Shown: positions 1 through 6,551 of the stretch, piece after piece
How the letters are laid out: each line of letters begins with the position of its first letter
Position numbering within the stretch: position 1 is the first letter of the stretch
From: Spirochaetia bacterium
GTDB taxonomy: Bacteria; Spirochaetota; Spirochaetia; Sphaerochaetales; Sphaerochaetaceae
Assembly (NCBI GenBank): GCA_009929055.1
Contig: SABI01000088.1
Location: forward strand, 1-9,531
DNA length: 9,531 nt
Reading direction: 5' to 3'
Notes under the pieces: model-generated
Database searches by the model: none
What the model saw: the letters and a program-made list of their open reading frames with translations, nothing else
What the model was told of the DNA's origin: nothing
Program-made: the position numbers and the translations under genes

Positions 1-1
1 A

Positions 2-1489
2 CATTGGAATAGTGAAACATGTATACAATGTAACCAATGTGTACAGTCTTGTCCTCACGCTGCAATTAGAGCAAAACAAATCGATCCTAAAGATCTAGAA
101 AATGCTCCAGAAGGATTTACTACATTAAAATCTAATACTAAAAATGATCGAGAACTAAGATTCAAGATTCAAATTTATCCAGAAGATTGCCAAGGTTGTG
201 GAGTATGTATCGAAACATGTCCTACAAAGGTGAAGTCCCTTGTATTTAGTCCAATTAACGTTGAACGAGAAAGGGGTGAAACAGGATTCTCAGAATTCTT
301 TGATGACCTTGCCGATGATGTAGTTGATGGAATTGGCCTCAATACTGTAAAAGGTATGCAATTCAAGAAACCTCTATTTGAGTTCTCTGGTGCGTGTGCA
401 GGTTGTGGAGAAACACCTTACGTGAAGTTGGTTTCTCAAATCTGTGGGGAGAGGATGCTTGCTGCTAATGCAACAGGTTGTTCTTCAATCTATGGTGGAA
501 CTTTCCCAACAACACCTTATGCTCAAAGAAAAGATGGGCGTGGTCCAGCTTGGGGTAACTCACTCTTTGAAGACAATGCGGAGTATGGCCTTGGGATGAG
601 ACTTGCTGTTGATTCAAACCGCAGACTTCTTAAGAGTACTGTTGATAAACTCTCTACACTTGGAACTAGTGAAGCCCTTACTACTGCATTAAAGAAGAAT
701 GTAGAACTTTGGAACGATCGAAGTGAAGCAGGAATTGATGCTCAAAAGGCTACTCAAACACTTCTTGATGAAGCATATGCAAAGGCCTCTAGTGATGAAG
801 AGAAAAAAGCAATTAGTAAAGTAATTGAATTAAAAGACTATCTTACTGACAAAGACGTATGGATTATTGGTGGAGATGGTTGGGCTTATGATATCGGCTT
901 TGGTAGTGTAGACCATGTTATTGCTTCTGGAAAGAATGTAAATATTCTTGTCCTCGATACTGAAGTCTATTCAAATACTGGTGGACAAGCTTCAAAAGCT
1001 ACTCCTATTGGGGCAGTTGCAAAGTTTGCTAATGCAGGAAAACAAATTGGTAAGAAGAACATGGGATTCATGATGATGAGTTATGGCCATGCATATGTTG
1101 CTTCAATATCAATGGGAGCCAATAGACTCCATACTCAAAAAGCATTACAAGAAGCTGTTGAGTTTGAAGGTCCTTCAATTGTCTTCTGTTATGCTCCTTG
1201 TATTAACCATGGTATTAACATGATGAAGAGCCAAGTTGAAGAAAAGAATGCAGTAGATGTAGGGTACTGGCCTCTATTTAGATACAATCCAACCTTAGAG
1301 GAAGGAAAGAGATTTAGTTGGGATGCAAAAGCTCAAAATGGAGACTTCCAAGAATTCATTAAGAGTGAAAGAAGATACTCTTCTCTCTACAAAACAAACC
1401 CAGAAAACGCTGATAAACTCTTTGCATTAGCTGAAGAGGATGCAAAACGAAGGATGAAGTTCTATCAAGATATTGGACCAATTCTTTAA
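2..1489 (+). CDS. nifJ: Pyruvate:ferredoxin (flavodoxin) oxidoreductase, C-terminal 495 residues (5' end outside window)
   Basis: Oxidises pyruvate with CoA to acetyl-CoA and CO2 in the cytoplasm and passes electrons to ferredoxin or flavodoxin. The frame is open from base 2, so the visible 495 residues are about the last two fifths of a protein usually near 1,170-1,200 residues. Numbering from base 2, two 4Fe-4S ferredoxin motifs are seen (C7, C10, C13, C17 and C63, C66, C69, C73). The thiamine-diphosphate domain follows, with the cysteines expected to hold the third cluster (C132, C135, C160, C400) and the Mg/TPP motif G291-D-G with N325-T-G-G-Q. The GTG at 230 is internal, not a start: the reading is continuous from the ferredoxin domain. 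No frameshift or missing ligand is seen. The gene ends 23 bases before a hairpin terminator. The family assignment is firm. Confidence 0.97.
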   Translation, partial: HWNSETCIQCNQCVQSCPHAAIRAKQIDPKDLENAPEGFTTLKSNTKNDRELRFKIQIYPEDCQGCGVCIETCPTKVKSLVFSPINVERERGETGFSEFFDDLADDVVDGIGLNTVKGMQFKKPLFEFSGACAGCGETPYVKLVSQICGERMLAANATGCSSIYGGTFPTTPYAQRKDGRGPAWGNSLFEDNAEYGLGMRLAVDSNRRLLKSTVDKLSTLGTSEALTTALKKNVELWNDRSEAGIDAQKATQTLLDEAYAKASSDEEKKAISKVIELKDYLTDKDVWIIGGDGWAYDIGFGSVDHVIASGKNVNILVLDTEVYSNTGGQASKATPIGAVAKFANAGKQIGKKNMGFMMMSYGHAYVASISMGANRLHTQKALQEAVEFEGPSIVFCYAPCINHGINMMKSQVEEKNAVDVGYWPLFRYNPTLEEGKRFSWDAKAQNGDFQEFIKSERRYSSLYKTNPENADKLFALAEEDAKRRMKFYQDIGPIL

Positions 1490-1512
1490 AACATTGTATT
1501 AATAAAAGAAAG

Positions 1513-1535
1513 CCGCCTAGAAATAGGCGGTTTTT
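1513..1535 (+). terminator. Rho-independent terminator after the pyruvate oxidoreductase gene, probably bidirectional
   Basis: A perfect 7-bp stem CCGCCTA / TAGGCGG (1513-1519 and 1524-1530) with a GAAA loop is followed by TTTTT (1531-1535). On the minus strand the same stem is followed by CTTTCTTTTATT, T-rich though interrupted, and lies about 20 bases past the nitroreductase stop. It can therefore plausibly serve both convergent genes. Confidence 0.9.
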
Positions 1536-1555
1536 CATTACTAAAAACAATTGAG

Positions 1556-2350
1556 TTATTTTTCTTTACTCATCCATCTTTCATATAAAAGAGCAGATGA
1601 TCTATTCATCTCTTTCATAAATTCACTAGTATGTTTTCTAAAATAATAATAATCACTAATAGAACCTGTGTTGTTAAAAGGAAGACCCATCTTTTCTCTA
1701 AGGCGTTCTTCTTGTTTCCCATATGTGTAATGTAATTTTTCTAAGGTGTAATCTGTATATGTATTTTCCATAAAGACGCTATCTACAGGGGGCCTAATAG
1801 ATGGGTGAGCCAAATCAGCTCTACTTTTTGGATATCCAAAGATTACGAGAGTAGCAACTGTTGCATATCTAGGAAGAGAGAAGAGAGAAACAATCTCTTC
1901 ATGATTCTCTAAGATATCTCCTATATAACAAGATCCAATACCAAATGATTCAGCAGCAATTACTGCATTTTGAGCTGCTATTAGTGCGTCATCCATGGCA
2001 AGAAATAAATCTCCAGCTCCTGGATCTCTTTGTTTTATTCCTTTTGTTTCTCCTAGCGTGACGGAACCAGCTTCGTGGTATAAGTTTTCCCATTTTTGCA
2101 CATCGGCTACGAAAAGCCATACCATTTGAGCTTTTGCTATCATAGGTTGGTTATCGCAAAGGAGAGCAAGTTTATCTTTAATTTCTTGGTCTATAACATC
2201 TATAACACTATAAAAAACTTGATTCCCTGCTGTTGGTGCTCTAAGGGTAGCTTTTTGTATAAGATGTTTTGTCTCTGCATCAATCGGTTTTTCTGAAAAG
2301 GAGCGAATCGATCTTCTCTTCATTAATAATTCAATCGTTGGATTTTCCAT
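1556..2350 (-). CDS. Nitroreductase family protein, NfsA/FRP-like flavin oxidoreductase
   Basis: Predicted cytoplasmic FMN enzyme of 264 residues that would transfer electrons from NAD(P)H to nitro compounds, quinones or flavins; the physiological substrate is not readable. Family marks are the N-terminal R12-R-S-x-R16 phosphate-contact motif, P39-T-A-G-N-Q44, the glycine-rich segment G137-I-G-S-C-Y-I-G-D-I146, and F171-G-Y-P-K175 followed by an R-P-P segment near 186-188, as in NfsA/FRP proteins. The length is slightly above the usual 240-250 because of a charged C-terminal tail. The start at 2350 is supported by GAGGAG (complement of 2357-2362) seven bases, i.e. 2350-2356 side, upstream of ATG. 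The gene diverges from the MFS gene with under 70 bases between starts and converges on the pyruvate oxidoreductase gene. Family firm, exact role open. Confidence 0.9.
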   Translation of the reverse strand: MENPTIELLMKRRSIRSFSEKPIDAETKHLIQKATLRAPTAGNQVFYSVIDVIDQEIKDKLALLCDNQPMIAKAQMVWLFVADVQKWENLYHEAGSVTLGETKGIKQRDPGAGDLFLAMDDALIAAQNAVIAAESFGIGSCYIGDILENHEEIVSLFSLPRYATVATLVIFGYPKSRADLAHPSIRPPVDSVFMENTYTDYTLEKLHYTYGKQEERLREKMGLPFNNTGSISDYYYFRKHTSEFMKEMNRSSALLYERWMSKEK

Positions 2351-2397
2351 GTAATTCTCCTCAATTCCCCTACTGTACTCAAATAGGTCCTTGTTGT

Positions 2398-2426
2398 AGT
2401 ATAGAGAGTGAAGGTGAAAATGAAAA
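2398..2426 (-). promoter_or_regulatory. Candidate promoter of the nitroreductase gene
   Basis: Read on the minus strand, TTTTCA (complement of 2421-2426) is followed after 17 bases by TATACT (complement of 2398-2403). They match the -35 at 4 of 6 and the -10 at 5 of 6 positions. Transcription would begin near 2391, giving a leader of about 40 bases. The -35 box falls inside the first codons of the divergent MFS gene. Motif reading only; no similarly good promoter was found for the MFS gene. Confidence 0.4.
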
Positions 2427-3724
2427 GTGTTAGTGTATATTCGTATAGATGGGTAGTTCTCGGAGCACTGATGGTCGTAATCATGGCCTCTGAAATGCAG
2501 TGGTTAGTATTTGCCCCAATTTCTCGAGCTGCATCAGAGTTTTATCGTGGACAAATACCCCCTCATAGTATGCTTTCTCCCGATATCCTCACCCTCATTC
2601 ATCTTATCTCGTATTTAATATTTACTATTCCAGCTTCATTTTTCATTAATAGAATAGGGCTAAAGTGGTCACTTAGAATAGCTGCTATTTTTATCGCAAC
2701 ATTTAGTATAATGAAAGGGGTAAGTGCTTATAATTTTAATTTAGTAGCAATATCTCAAATAGGACTCTCTCTTGGTCATGTCATTGTCTTAAATAGTGTG
2801 ACCGCTGTTACAAATAGGTGGTTCCCTTTTAAAGAGAGGGGCTTTGCAACAGGGTTAGTCTCTTTTGCTCAATATAGTGGTCTCCTTCTGATAATGATTA
2901 TTGCTCCAAGACTAGTTGCTACGAATCCTTCACTGTTTGAGTATGGAGATGGCCTACCAACTCTTTTAATGACATTAGGTATTATTACAAGTGTTAGTGC
3001 GGTAGGAGTACTCTTTTTATTTAAAGAAAAACCTAAAACCCCTTCATCTTTGGAACAAGTAGAGATAGGAAGTTTCCATGAATCTTTTCGCTTGTTGCTT
3101 CATAAAAAGCATATGGGTGGATTTATGATTATCTTTGGTCTTTCTTGGGGCCTCTTTAATGTGTTTATTGCTAAAATTGATAGTATTACTGCATTTGTGC
3201 ATATAGAAAACTCGAGTGGAATTTTAGGAGTTCTCTTGTTAATAGGGGGGCTTTTTGGCTCAATTATTATCCCATTTTTATCAGATCATTTTAGAAAAAG
3301 AAAACTCTTTTTCTCAATTTCAATATTAGGAATTTTCATAGGTGTTGTAGTCTTTGCCTTTTACCCAGTATTACTAGAAAAAGGAGTTCCTTTCTTTATT
3401 GTCTACATCCTCGTTATATTCTTAGGATTCTTTTTTCAAAGTACCATCCCTTTAGGATACCAATATGCATATGAACTCACATACCCTGTTCAGGAAGCCT
3501 CTTCACAAGGAGTCCTCCTTTTTAATGGGCACTTAGTTGGAGCTATCATATTAATATTTATGAACCTTAATGGGGGGGATTATCTAGAGTGGGTGTTAAT
3601 TGCAAGTATTGCCCTCATATTTGCGGCTTTCTTTGGTTCTCTGTTTGTTAAAGAATCACCTGTTATTGTTACCGAAGATGAGCGACTTAAAGAAGCAGCA
3701 AAAAAAGAATGGGTACACCAATAA
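2420..3724 (+). CDS. Major facilitator superfamily transporter, FLVCR-like sequence type
   Basis: Inner-membrane secondary transporter of 434 residues with about 12 hydrophobic segments and a cytoplasmic central loop (near nucleotides 3020-3110) between two six-helix halves. The N-terminal R-W-V-V-L start, the M-Q-W-L-V-F-A-P-I segment in helix 1 and the N-R-W-F-P-F-K-E-R-G-F-A-T-G loop resemble the FLVCR-type branch. This is pattern recall and does not fix a substrate. The frame is open from a GTG at 2408, with another GTG at 2414. I prefer the ATG at 2420 because AAGGTG (2411-2416) sits just before it, whereas 2408 has no ribosome site. Gly-Gly pairs are written GGG GGG twice, giving G6 (3245-3250) and G7 (3572-3578) runs. 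The gene is a single transcription unit. Confidence 0.88.
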   Translation: MKSVSVYSYRWVVLGALMVVIMASEMQWLVFAPISRAASEFYRGQIPPHSMLSPDILTLIHLISYLIFTIPASFFINRIGLKWSLRIAAIFIATFSIMKGVSAYNFNLVAISQIGLSLGHVIVLNSVTAVTNRWFPFKERGFATGLVSFAQYSGLLLIMIIAPRLVATNPSLFEYGDGLPTLLMTLGIITSVSAVGVLFLFKEKPKTPSSLEQVEIGSFHESFRLLLHKKHMGGFMIIFGLSWGLFNVFIAKIDSITAFVHIENSSGILGVLLLIGGLFGSIIIPFLSDHFRKRKLFFSISILGIFIGVVVFAFYPVLLEKGVPFFIVYILVIFLGFFFQSTIPLGYQYAYELTYPVQEASSQGVLLFNGHLVGAIILIFMNLNGGDYLEWVLIASIALIFAAFFGSLFVKESPVIVTEDERLKEAAKKEWVHQ

Positions 3725-3747
3725 AAAAGGACTGCAAAAAGCAGCCC
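3723..3747 (-). terminator. Rho-independent terminator of the rubredoxin gene
   Basis: On the minus strand GGGCTGC (complement of 3741-3747), loop TTTTT, then GCAGTCC (complement of 3729-3735) form a 7-bp stem with one G-U pair, followed directly by TTTTTT (complement of 3723-3728). It lies about 20 bases beyond the rubredoxin stop. Its T-run overlaps the last two bases of the MFS stop codon (3722-3724) on the other strand. On the plus strand the same stem has an A-C mismatch and no T-run, so it is a poor terminator for MFS. Confidence 0.85.
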
Positions 3748-3766
3748 TAACATAATAGTGTATCAA

Positions 3767-3928
3767 TTAATCTTCAGGTGAAAAATCAGACTTAGCTGCA
3801 CCACAAAGAGGACATACCCAATCTTCTGGGATATCTTCGAAAGAAGTTCCTGGTTGGACACCGTTATCTGGATCTCCATCAGCTGGATCATACACATATC
3901 CACATAAATCACAAACATACTTTTTCAT
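3767..3928 (-). CDS. Rubredoxin
   Basis: Small cytoplasmic one-iron electron carrier of 53 residues, a normal length. In anaerobes rubredoxins feed electrons to superoxide reductase, rubrerythrin or flavodiiron proteins, but no such partner is in this window. The iron site is complete: C6-x-x-C9-G-Y-x-Y-D and C39-P-L-C42-G, with the usual aromatic and proline residues between (Y11, Y13, F30, P34, W37) and the D-G-D-P-D-N-G-V-x-P-G-T segment. The start is fixed by AGGAGG (complement of 3936-3941) seven bases before ATG. It is a stand-alone gene with its own candidate promoter upstream and a good terminator downstream, divergent from the AraC-type regulator and convergent with the MFS gene. Confidence 0.97.
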   Translation of the reverse strand: MKKYVCDLCGYVYDPADGDPDNGVQPGTSFEDIPEDWVCPLCGAAKSDFSPED

Positions 3929-3950
3929 GTTAATTCCTCCTACCTAATAA

Positions 3951-3987
3951 TATCTAATAGAATAGCGTGTGTATGTAAAGAAATCAA
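3951..3987 (-). promoter_or_regulatory. Candidate promoter region of the rubredoxin gene
   Basis: Two overlapping sigma-70-like pairs can be read on the minus strand, each with 17-base spacing. One is TTGATT (complement of 3982-3987) with TATTCT (complement of 3959-3964). The other is TTTACA (complement of 3974-3979) with TAGATA (complement of 3951-3956). The first leaves a leader of about 25 bases carrying the AGGAGG site. The second would start transcription close to that site and is the less likely. Confidence 0.5.
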
Positions 3988-4214
3988 GCTGAAAGGAAAA
4001 ATGATTTATGTTTACACATAGTCCCTTCAAGAGTCTCTACTTTTCTCTTTGGATAAAGGGAAAAAATAGAGGTAGTTTCTAGAAGAACACTCTTAATATT
4101 GATGCGAAGGTGCTGTTTTCTCTCTCTTTCTAGAGAATCATATGGGTTTAATAGAGGATTTTCATATTCTTTATAACAATTTGTGAGATAATGCTGTGGA
4201 CATGCTATTATCAT
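3984..4214 (-). CDS. Doubtful hypothetical protein, 76 residues, or gene remnant
   Basis: An open frame of 76 codons lies in the gap between the divergent rubredoxin and regulator genes. I do not recognise it. The translation begins M-I-I-A-C-P-Q-H-Y, has a charged middle (S-L-E-R-E-R-K-Q-H) and ends with a M-C-K-H-K-S-F-F segment; it has three cysteines, no membrane segment and no signal peptide. In favour of a gene, this length is somewhat unlikely by chance in such AT-rich DNA, and the composition is protein-like. Against it, no ribosome binding site precedes ATG 4214, there is an in-frame TAG three codons upstream, and its 3' end runs into the rubredoxin -35 region. It may be a decayed gene end or chance. 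Without it the stretch 3988-4183 holds only a repeated TTTCTAGA (4076-4083 and 4127-4134, 51 bases apart). Confidence 0.2.
   Translation of the reverse strand: MIIACPQHYLTNCYKEYENPLLNPYDSLERERKQHLRINIKSVLLETTSIFSLYPKRKVETLEGTMCKHKSFFLSA
4184..4192 (+). promoter_or_regulatory. Possible extended -10 element for the AraC-type regulator gene
   Basis: TG (4184-4185), one base, then GATAAT (4187-4192) matches the extended -10 pattern at all but one position. No convincing -35 box lies at 16-18 bases. Transcription would start near 4199 and leave a leader of about 60 bases. This is a weak motif call. Confidence 0.25.
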
Positions 4215-4261
4215 AACAATCTATAGGTGAATAGGGAGTATTTAATTAAGAGATGTTTACA

Positions 4262-6445
4262 ATGAAAATAACTAAAACCTATTTCTTTAAGATTCTATTT
4301 TCTTTTATTATTACTATTTTGATCACTATAATTTTGTTTTCCCTAATTCTTTATAGTAATTTTGAACAATCAAGTGCTGCTGTGATAAATAAGCTTAACC
4401 AAGAATTTTTATCTGAAACATATAGGTTGAATGAGTATGTCGAAAGGATGATAAAAATTTCAGGGATGGAACTTTTTTATGAACCTAGTATCCAAAAAAT
4501 CATGTATCAACCAGATATTGCAAATTTTGATGTTGTTCAGGCGATTCGTCGTTTAGACTCCATTAGAAGTATGAATCCTCATACGCACTCTATTTATGTA
4601 TACAATAATGAAAAAGAGTATATATATACAAATTCTCATATTGATTCAAATACTGTTGATAAATTTTTTGATTCTGGAGCAAGTGCTTTGTTATCTTTTG
4701 ACCAAGACATTAAAAGATTGGCTCCTATTCCTCGCTATATCAATGAAGATGGGAATCTAGTTCCAATTTATTCTTTTGTATTTTACCAACATTTTGTCCA
4801 AGAACCCCATTACAGGGGAGCTTTAATTATCAACATTGGTCTTGATTGGCTTCATGAGATATTAGGTAATAATGACCAATCTGAAATTTATTTTATTGCT
4901 CCCGATGGAGTGGTTATGTACCATAGTGAACAAGAGAAATTCCTTAGTAAAGTAAGCGATACCCCATTTTTCAAGACTATGATATCTAAAAATACAACTG
5001 ACGGCTATTTTATAGAAAAGAGAGGAGGGAAAAAATTCCTTGTCTTTTATACATTTAGCGCTGATAGCAACTTATACCTTACCCGAATATATGAATACGA
5101 TATTTTAATGAAAGGGATTATTTCTATGAGAAGGAATACTCTCTTCATTTCATTCCTATTTTTAATTATTACAACAATTGCATCATTCATCCTTTCTAGA
5201 AGATTGTATGCTCCAATTAAAGGTATCGTTAAAAAATTTGATACCGATCCATCATATGAAACTCAAAATAATGGAGAGATTTCATTTCTTTCAAGTTCTA
5301 TTGATCAAATGGTTCTCACAGCAGCCTCTTTACAAGAGACTACGACCTCTTACCTAAAAGCACTCCAAATAGATATATTAAAGGATGTTATCCTTGGTAA
5401 AGTTGGAGATTATACTCAATTACAACAACAGTGGAAAGAATATTCAATTCCCCTCTCCCTAACACTTCCTTTTTATGTTGTAGGAATTAAAAGTAAGAGA
5501 GAATCTATGGTAACTCTTTTTGACGAAGTCTCTCCCCTCATTATCCCATTCGATAACAATAGTTATCTATACATATGCCAGGATATTTCTTTTGAAGTGA
5601 TACGAGCTTTTGCCCTCTCTTTCGCACAAGAGGAGTATACGAAAATGGTGTTGGTTAGCAATAAAATATTTCATATTACTGACATCACTCAACATTCTCT
5701 TAAGCTTTTAGAATCACTTCGATTCTCATTTATGTATGAACAAAATGTGGTCTATTTTCAACATGAAATTACAAGAAGTATACGCCAAGGAAATTATTCT
5801 GCTCCTTTAGAAAAACAATTACTTGCTTCTCTTCATAAAGGGGATAAGGAAGAGGCTTATGCAACATATAAACTATTTTTCTTGGATAGTGCCAACGATT
5901 CATTTAACCATTTTAGATTTTCAATGAAACGTCTTTACATATCTATACAATTATTGGTGCAAGAATTTCAAAGAAATGACCTTTTTGAAACATATCGTGG
6001 AAAGAGCATTAATGAGTTTGAATCATTTATAGACTCTTTAGAAGATGCAAAGATTTTACACGAATATATGTGGTCAATATGTGAACAGTTTTATGTAGAA
6101 GTGGTTACTCAACGACTAATTAAATCTCAATTACATGTATCAGTTATGAAAAATATTATAGAGAAAGATTATGCAAATCAAAATATGTGTATTCAATATG
6201 TTTGTGATAATACAGAACTCTCCCCCTCTTACGTCTCTAAGCTGTTTAAAACGCATGAAGGAATCAGTATTAACGATTATATCTTAGAGGTTCGTATTAC
6301 TAAGGCCAAAGAGCTTTTACAAAAAGAAGAGTATACAATTAAAGAAGTAGCAGCTCTAGTTGGCTTTAGTACAGAAAATTATTTTTATGCTGTGTTTAAG
6401 AAGTATACAGGGGAGACTCCAGCAAAATATAGGAGAGGGGTATAA
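4262..6445 (+). CDS. Membrane-anchored AraC-family transcriptional regulator with extracytoplasmic Cache-like sensor
   Basis: Predicted one-component sensor-regulator of 727 residues, of the YesS-like architecture. Residues 9-31 form a first membrane helix. Residues about 33-288 are outside the membrane and resemble a double-Cache ligand-binding domain (segments such as Y-I-Y-T-N and I-Y-F-I-A-P-D-G-V-V). Residues about 293-312 form a second helix, followed by a HAMP-like R-R-L-Y-A-P-I stretch. A cytoplasmic middle region resembles the linker of YesN/YesS proteins. The C-terminal 100 residues hold two helix-turn-helix motifs; the second (E-V-A-A-L-V-G-F-S near 695-705, ending G-E-T-P-A-K-Y-R) is canonical AraC/XylS. 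I prefer ATG 4262 because AAGAG (4248-4252) is nine bases upstream; an in-frame ATG at 4253 has that site touching it. The importer operon starts 106 bases downstream, so it is the likely target. The ligand is unknown. Confidence 0.9.
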   Translation: MKITKTYFFKILFSFIITILITIILFSLILYSNFEQSSAAVINKLNQEFLSETYRLNEYVERMIKISGMELFYEPSIQKIMYQPDIANFDVVQAIRRLDSIRSMNPHTHSIYVYNNEKEYIYTNSHIDSNTVDKFFDSGASALLSFDQDIKRLAPIPRYINEDGNLVPIYSFVFYQHFVQEPHYRGALIINIGLDWLHEILGNNDQSEIYFIAPDGVVMYHSEQEKFLSKVSDTPFFKTMISKNTTDGYFIEKRGGKKFLVFYTFSADSNLYLTRIYEYDILMKGIISMRRNTLFISFLFLIITTIASFILSRRLYAPIKGIVKKFDTDPSYETQNNGEISFLSSSIDQMVLTAASLQETTTSYLKALQIDILKDVILGKVGDYTQLQQQWKEYSIPLSLTLPFYVVGIKSKRESMVTLFDEVSPLIIPFDNNSYLYICQDISFEVIRAFALSFAQEEYTKMVLVSNKIFHITDITQHSLKLLESLRFSFMYEQNVVYFQHEITRSIRQGNYSAPLEKQLLASLHKGDKEEAYATYKLFFLDSANDSFNHFRFSMKRLYISIQLLVQEFQRNDLFETYRGKSINEFESFIDSLEDAKILHEYMWSICEQFYVEVVTQRLIKSQLHVSVMKNIIEKDYANQNMCIQYVCDNTELSPSYVSKLFKTHEGISINDYILEVRITKAKELLQKEEYTIKEVAALVGFSTENYFYAVFKKYTGETPAKYRRGV

Positions 6446-6470
6446 TACTCTAAAAACCTCCTATTTGGGT

Positions 6471-6494
6471 TAGTGTCGTAATTTATAGTTTCGT
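6471..6494 (+). repeat. Short direct repeat TAGTnTCGT before the importer operon, possible regulator site
   Basis: TAGTGTCGT (6471-6479) and TAGTTTCGT (6486-6494) match at 8 of 9 positions and are 15 bases apart, in the 106-base gap between the regulator and the binding-protein gene. A weak -10-like CATACT (6512-6517) lies downstream with no good -35, as expected at an activator-dependent promoter. AraC-family half-sites are more often about 21 bases apart, so the operator reading is tentative. No terminator follows the regulator gene, so read-through into the operon is possible. Confidence 0.3.
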
Positions 6495-6551
6495 CCATAG
6501 ATCTCTTACTTCATACTACACTTAAGAAATGGAATCTATGTGGAGGGGTTT

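Noticed and set aside
230..232. GTG that could be read as the start of a separate 419-residue gene
   Set aside because: The same frame is open back to base 2 and encodes the ferredoxin domain of the pyruvate oxidoreductase, with both 4Fe-4S motifs; there is no frameshift.
175..366. Minus-strand open frame of 63 codons
   Set aside because: It is antisense within the pyruvate oxidoreductase coding region, with no ribosome site or family resemblance.
1359..1550. Minus-strand open frame of 63 codons
   Set aside because: It overlaps the end of the pyruvate oxidoreductase gene and its terminator hairpin; it is a shadow of the real gene.
2096..2296. Plus-strand open frame of 66 codons
   Set aside because: It is antisense to the well-supported nitroreductase gene.
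3729..3747. Plus-strand terminator for the MFS gene
   Set aside because: On the plus strand the stem contains an A-C mismatch and no T-run follows; it reads well only on the minus strand.
4001..4021. Six-codon leader peptide after an AAAGGA sequence
   Set aside because: It is too short to judge, about 240 bases from the regulator gene, with no linked attenuator structure.
4118..4137. Hairpin TTCTCT / AGAGAA
   Set aside because: A weak 6-bp stem with an eight-base loop and no T-run, in pyrimidine-rich DNA; likely chance.
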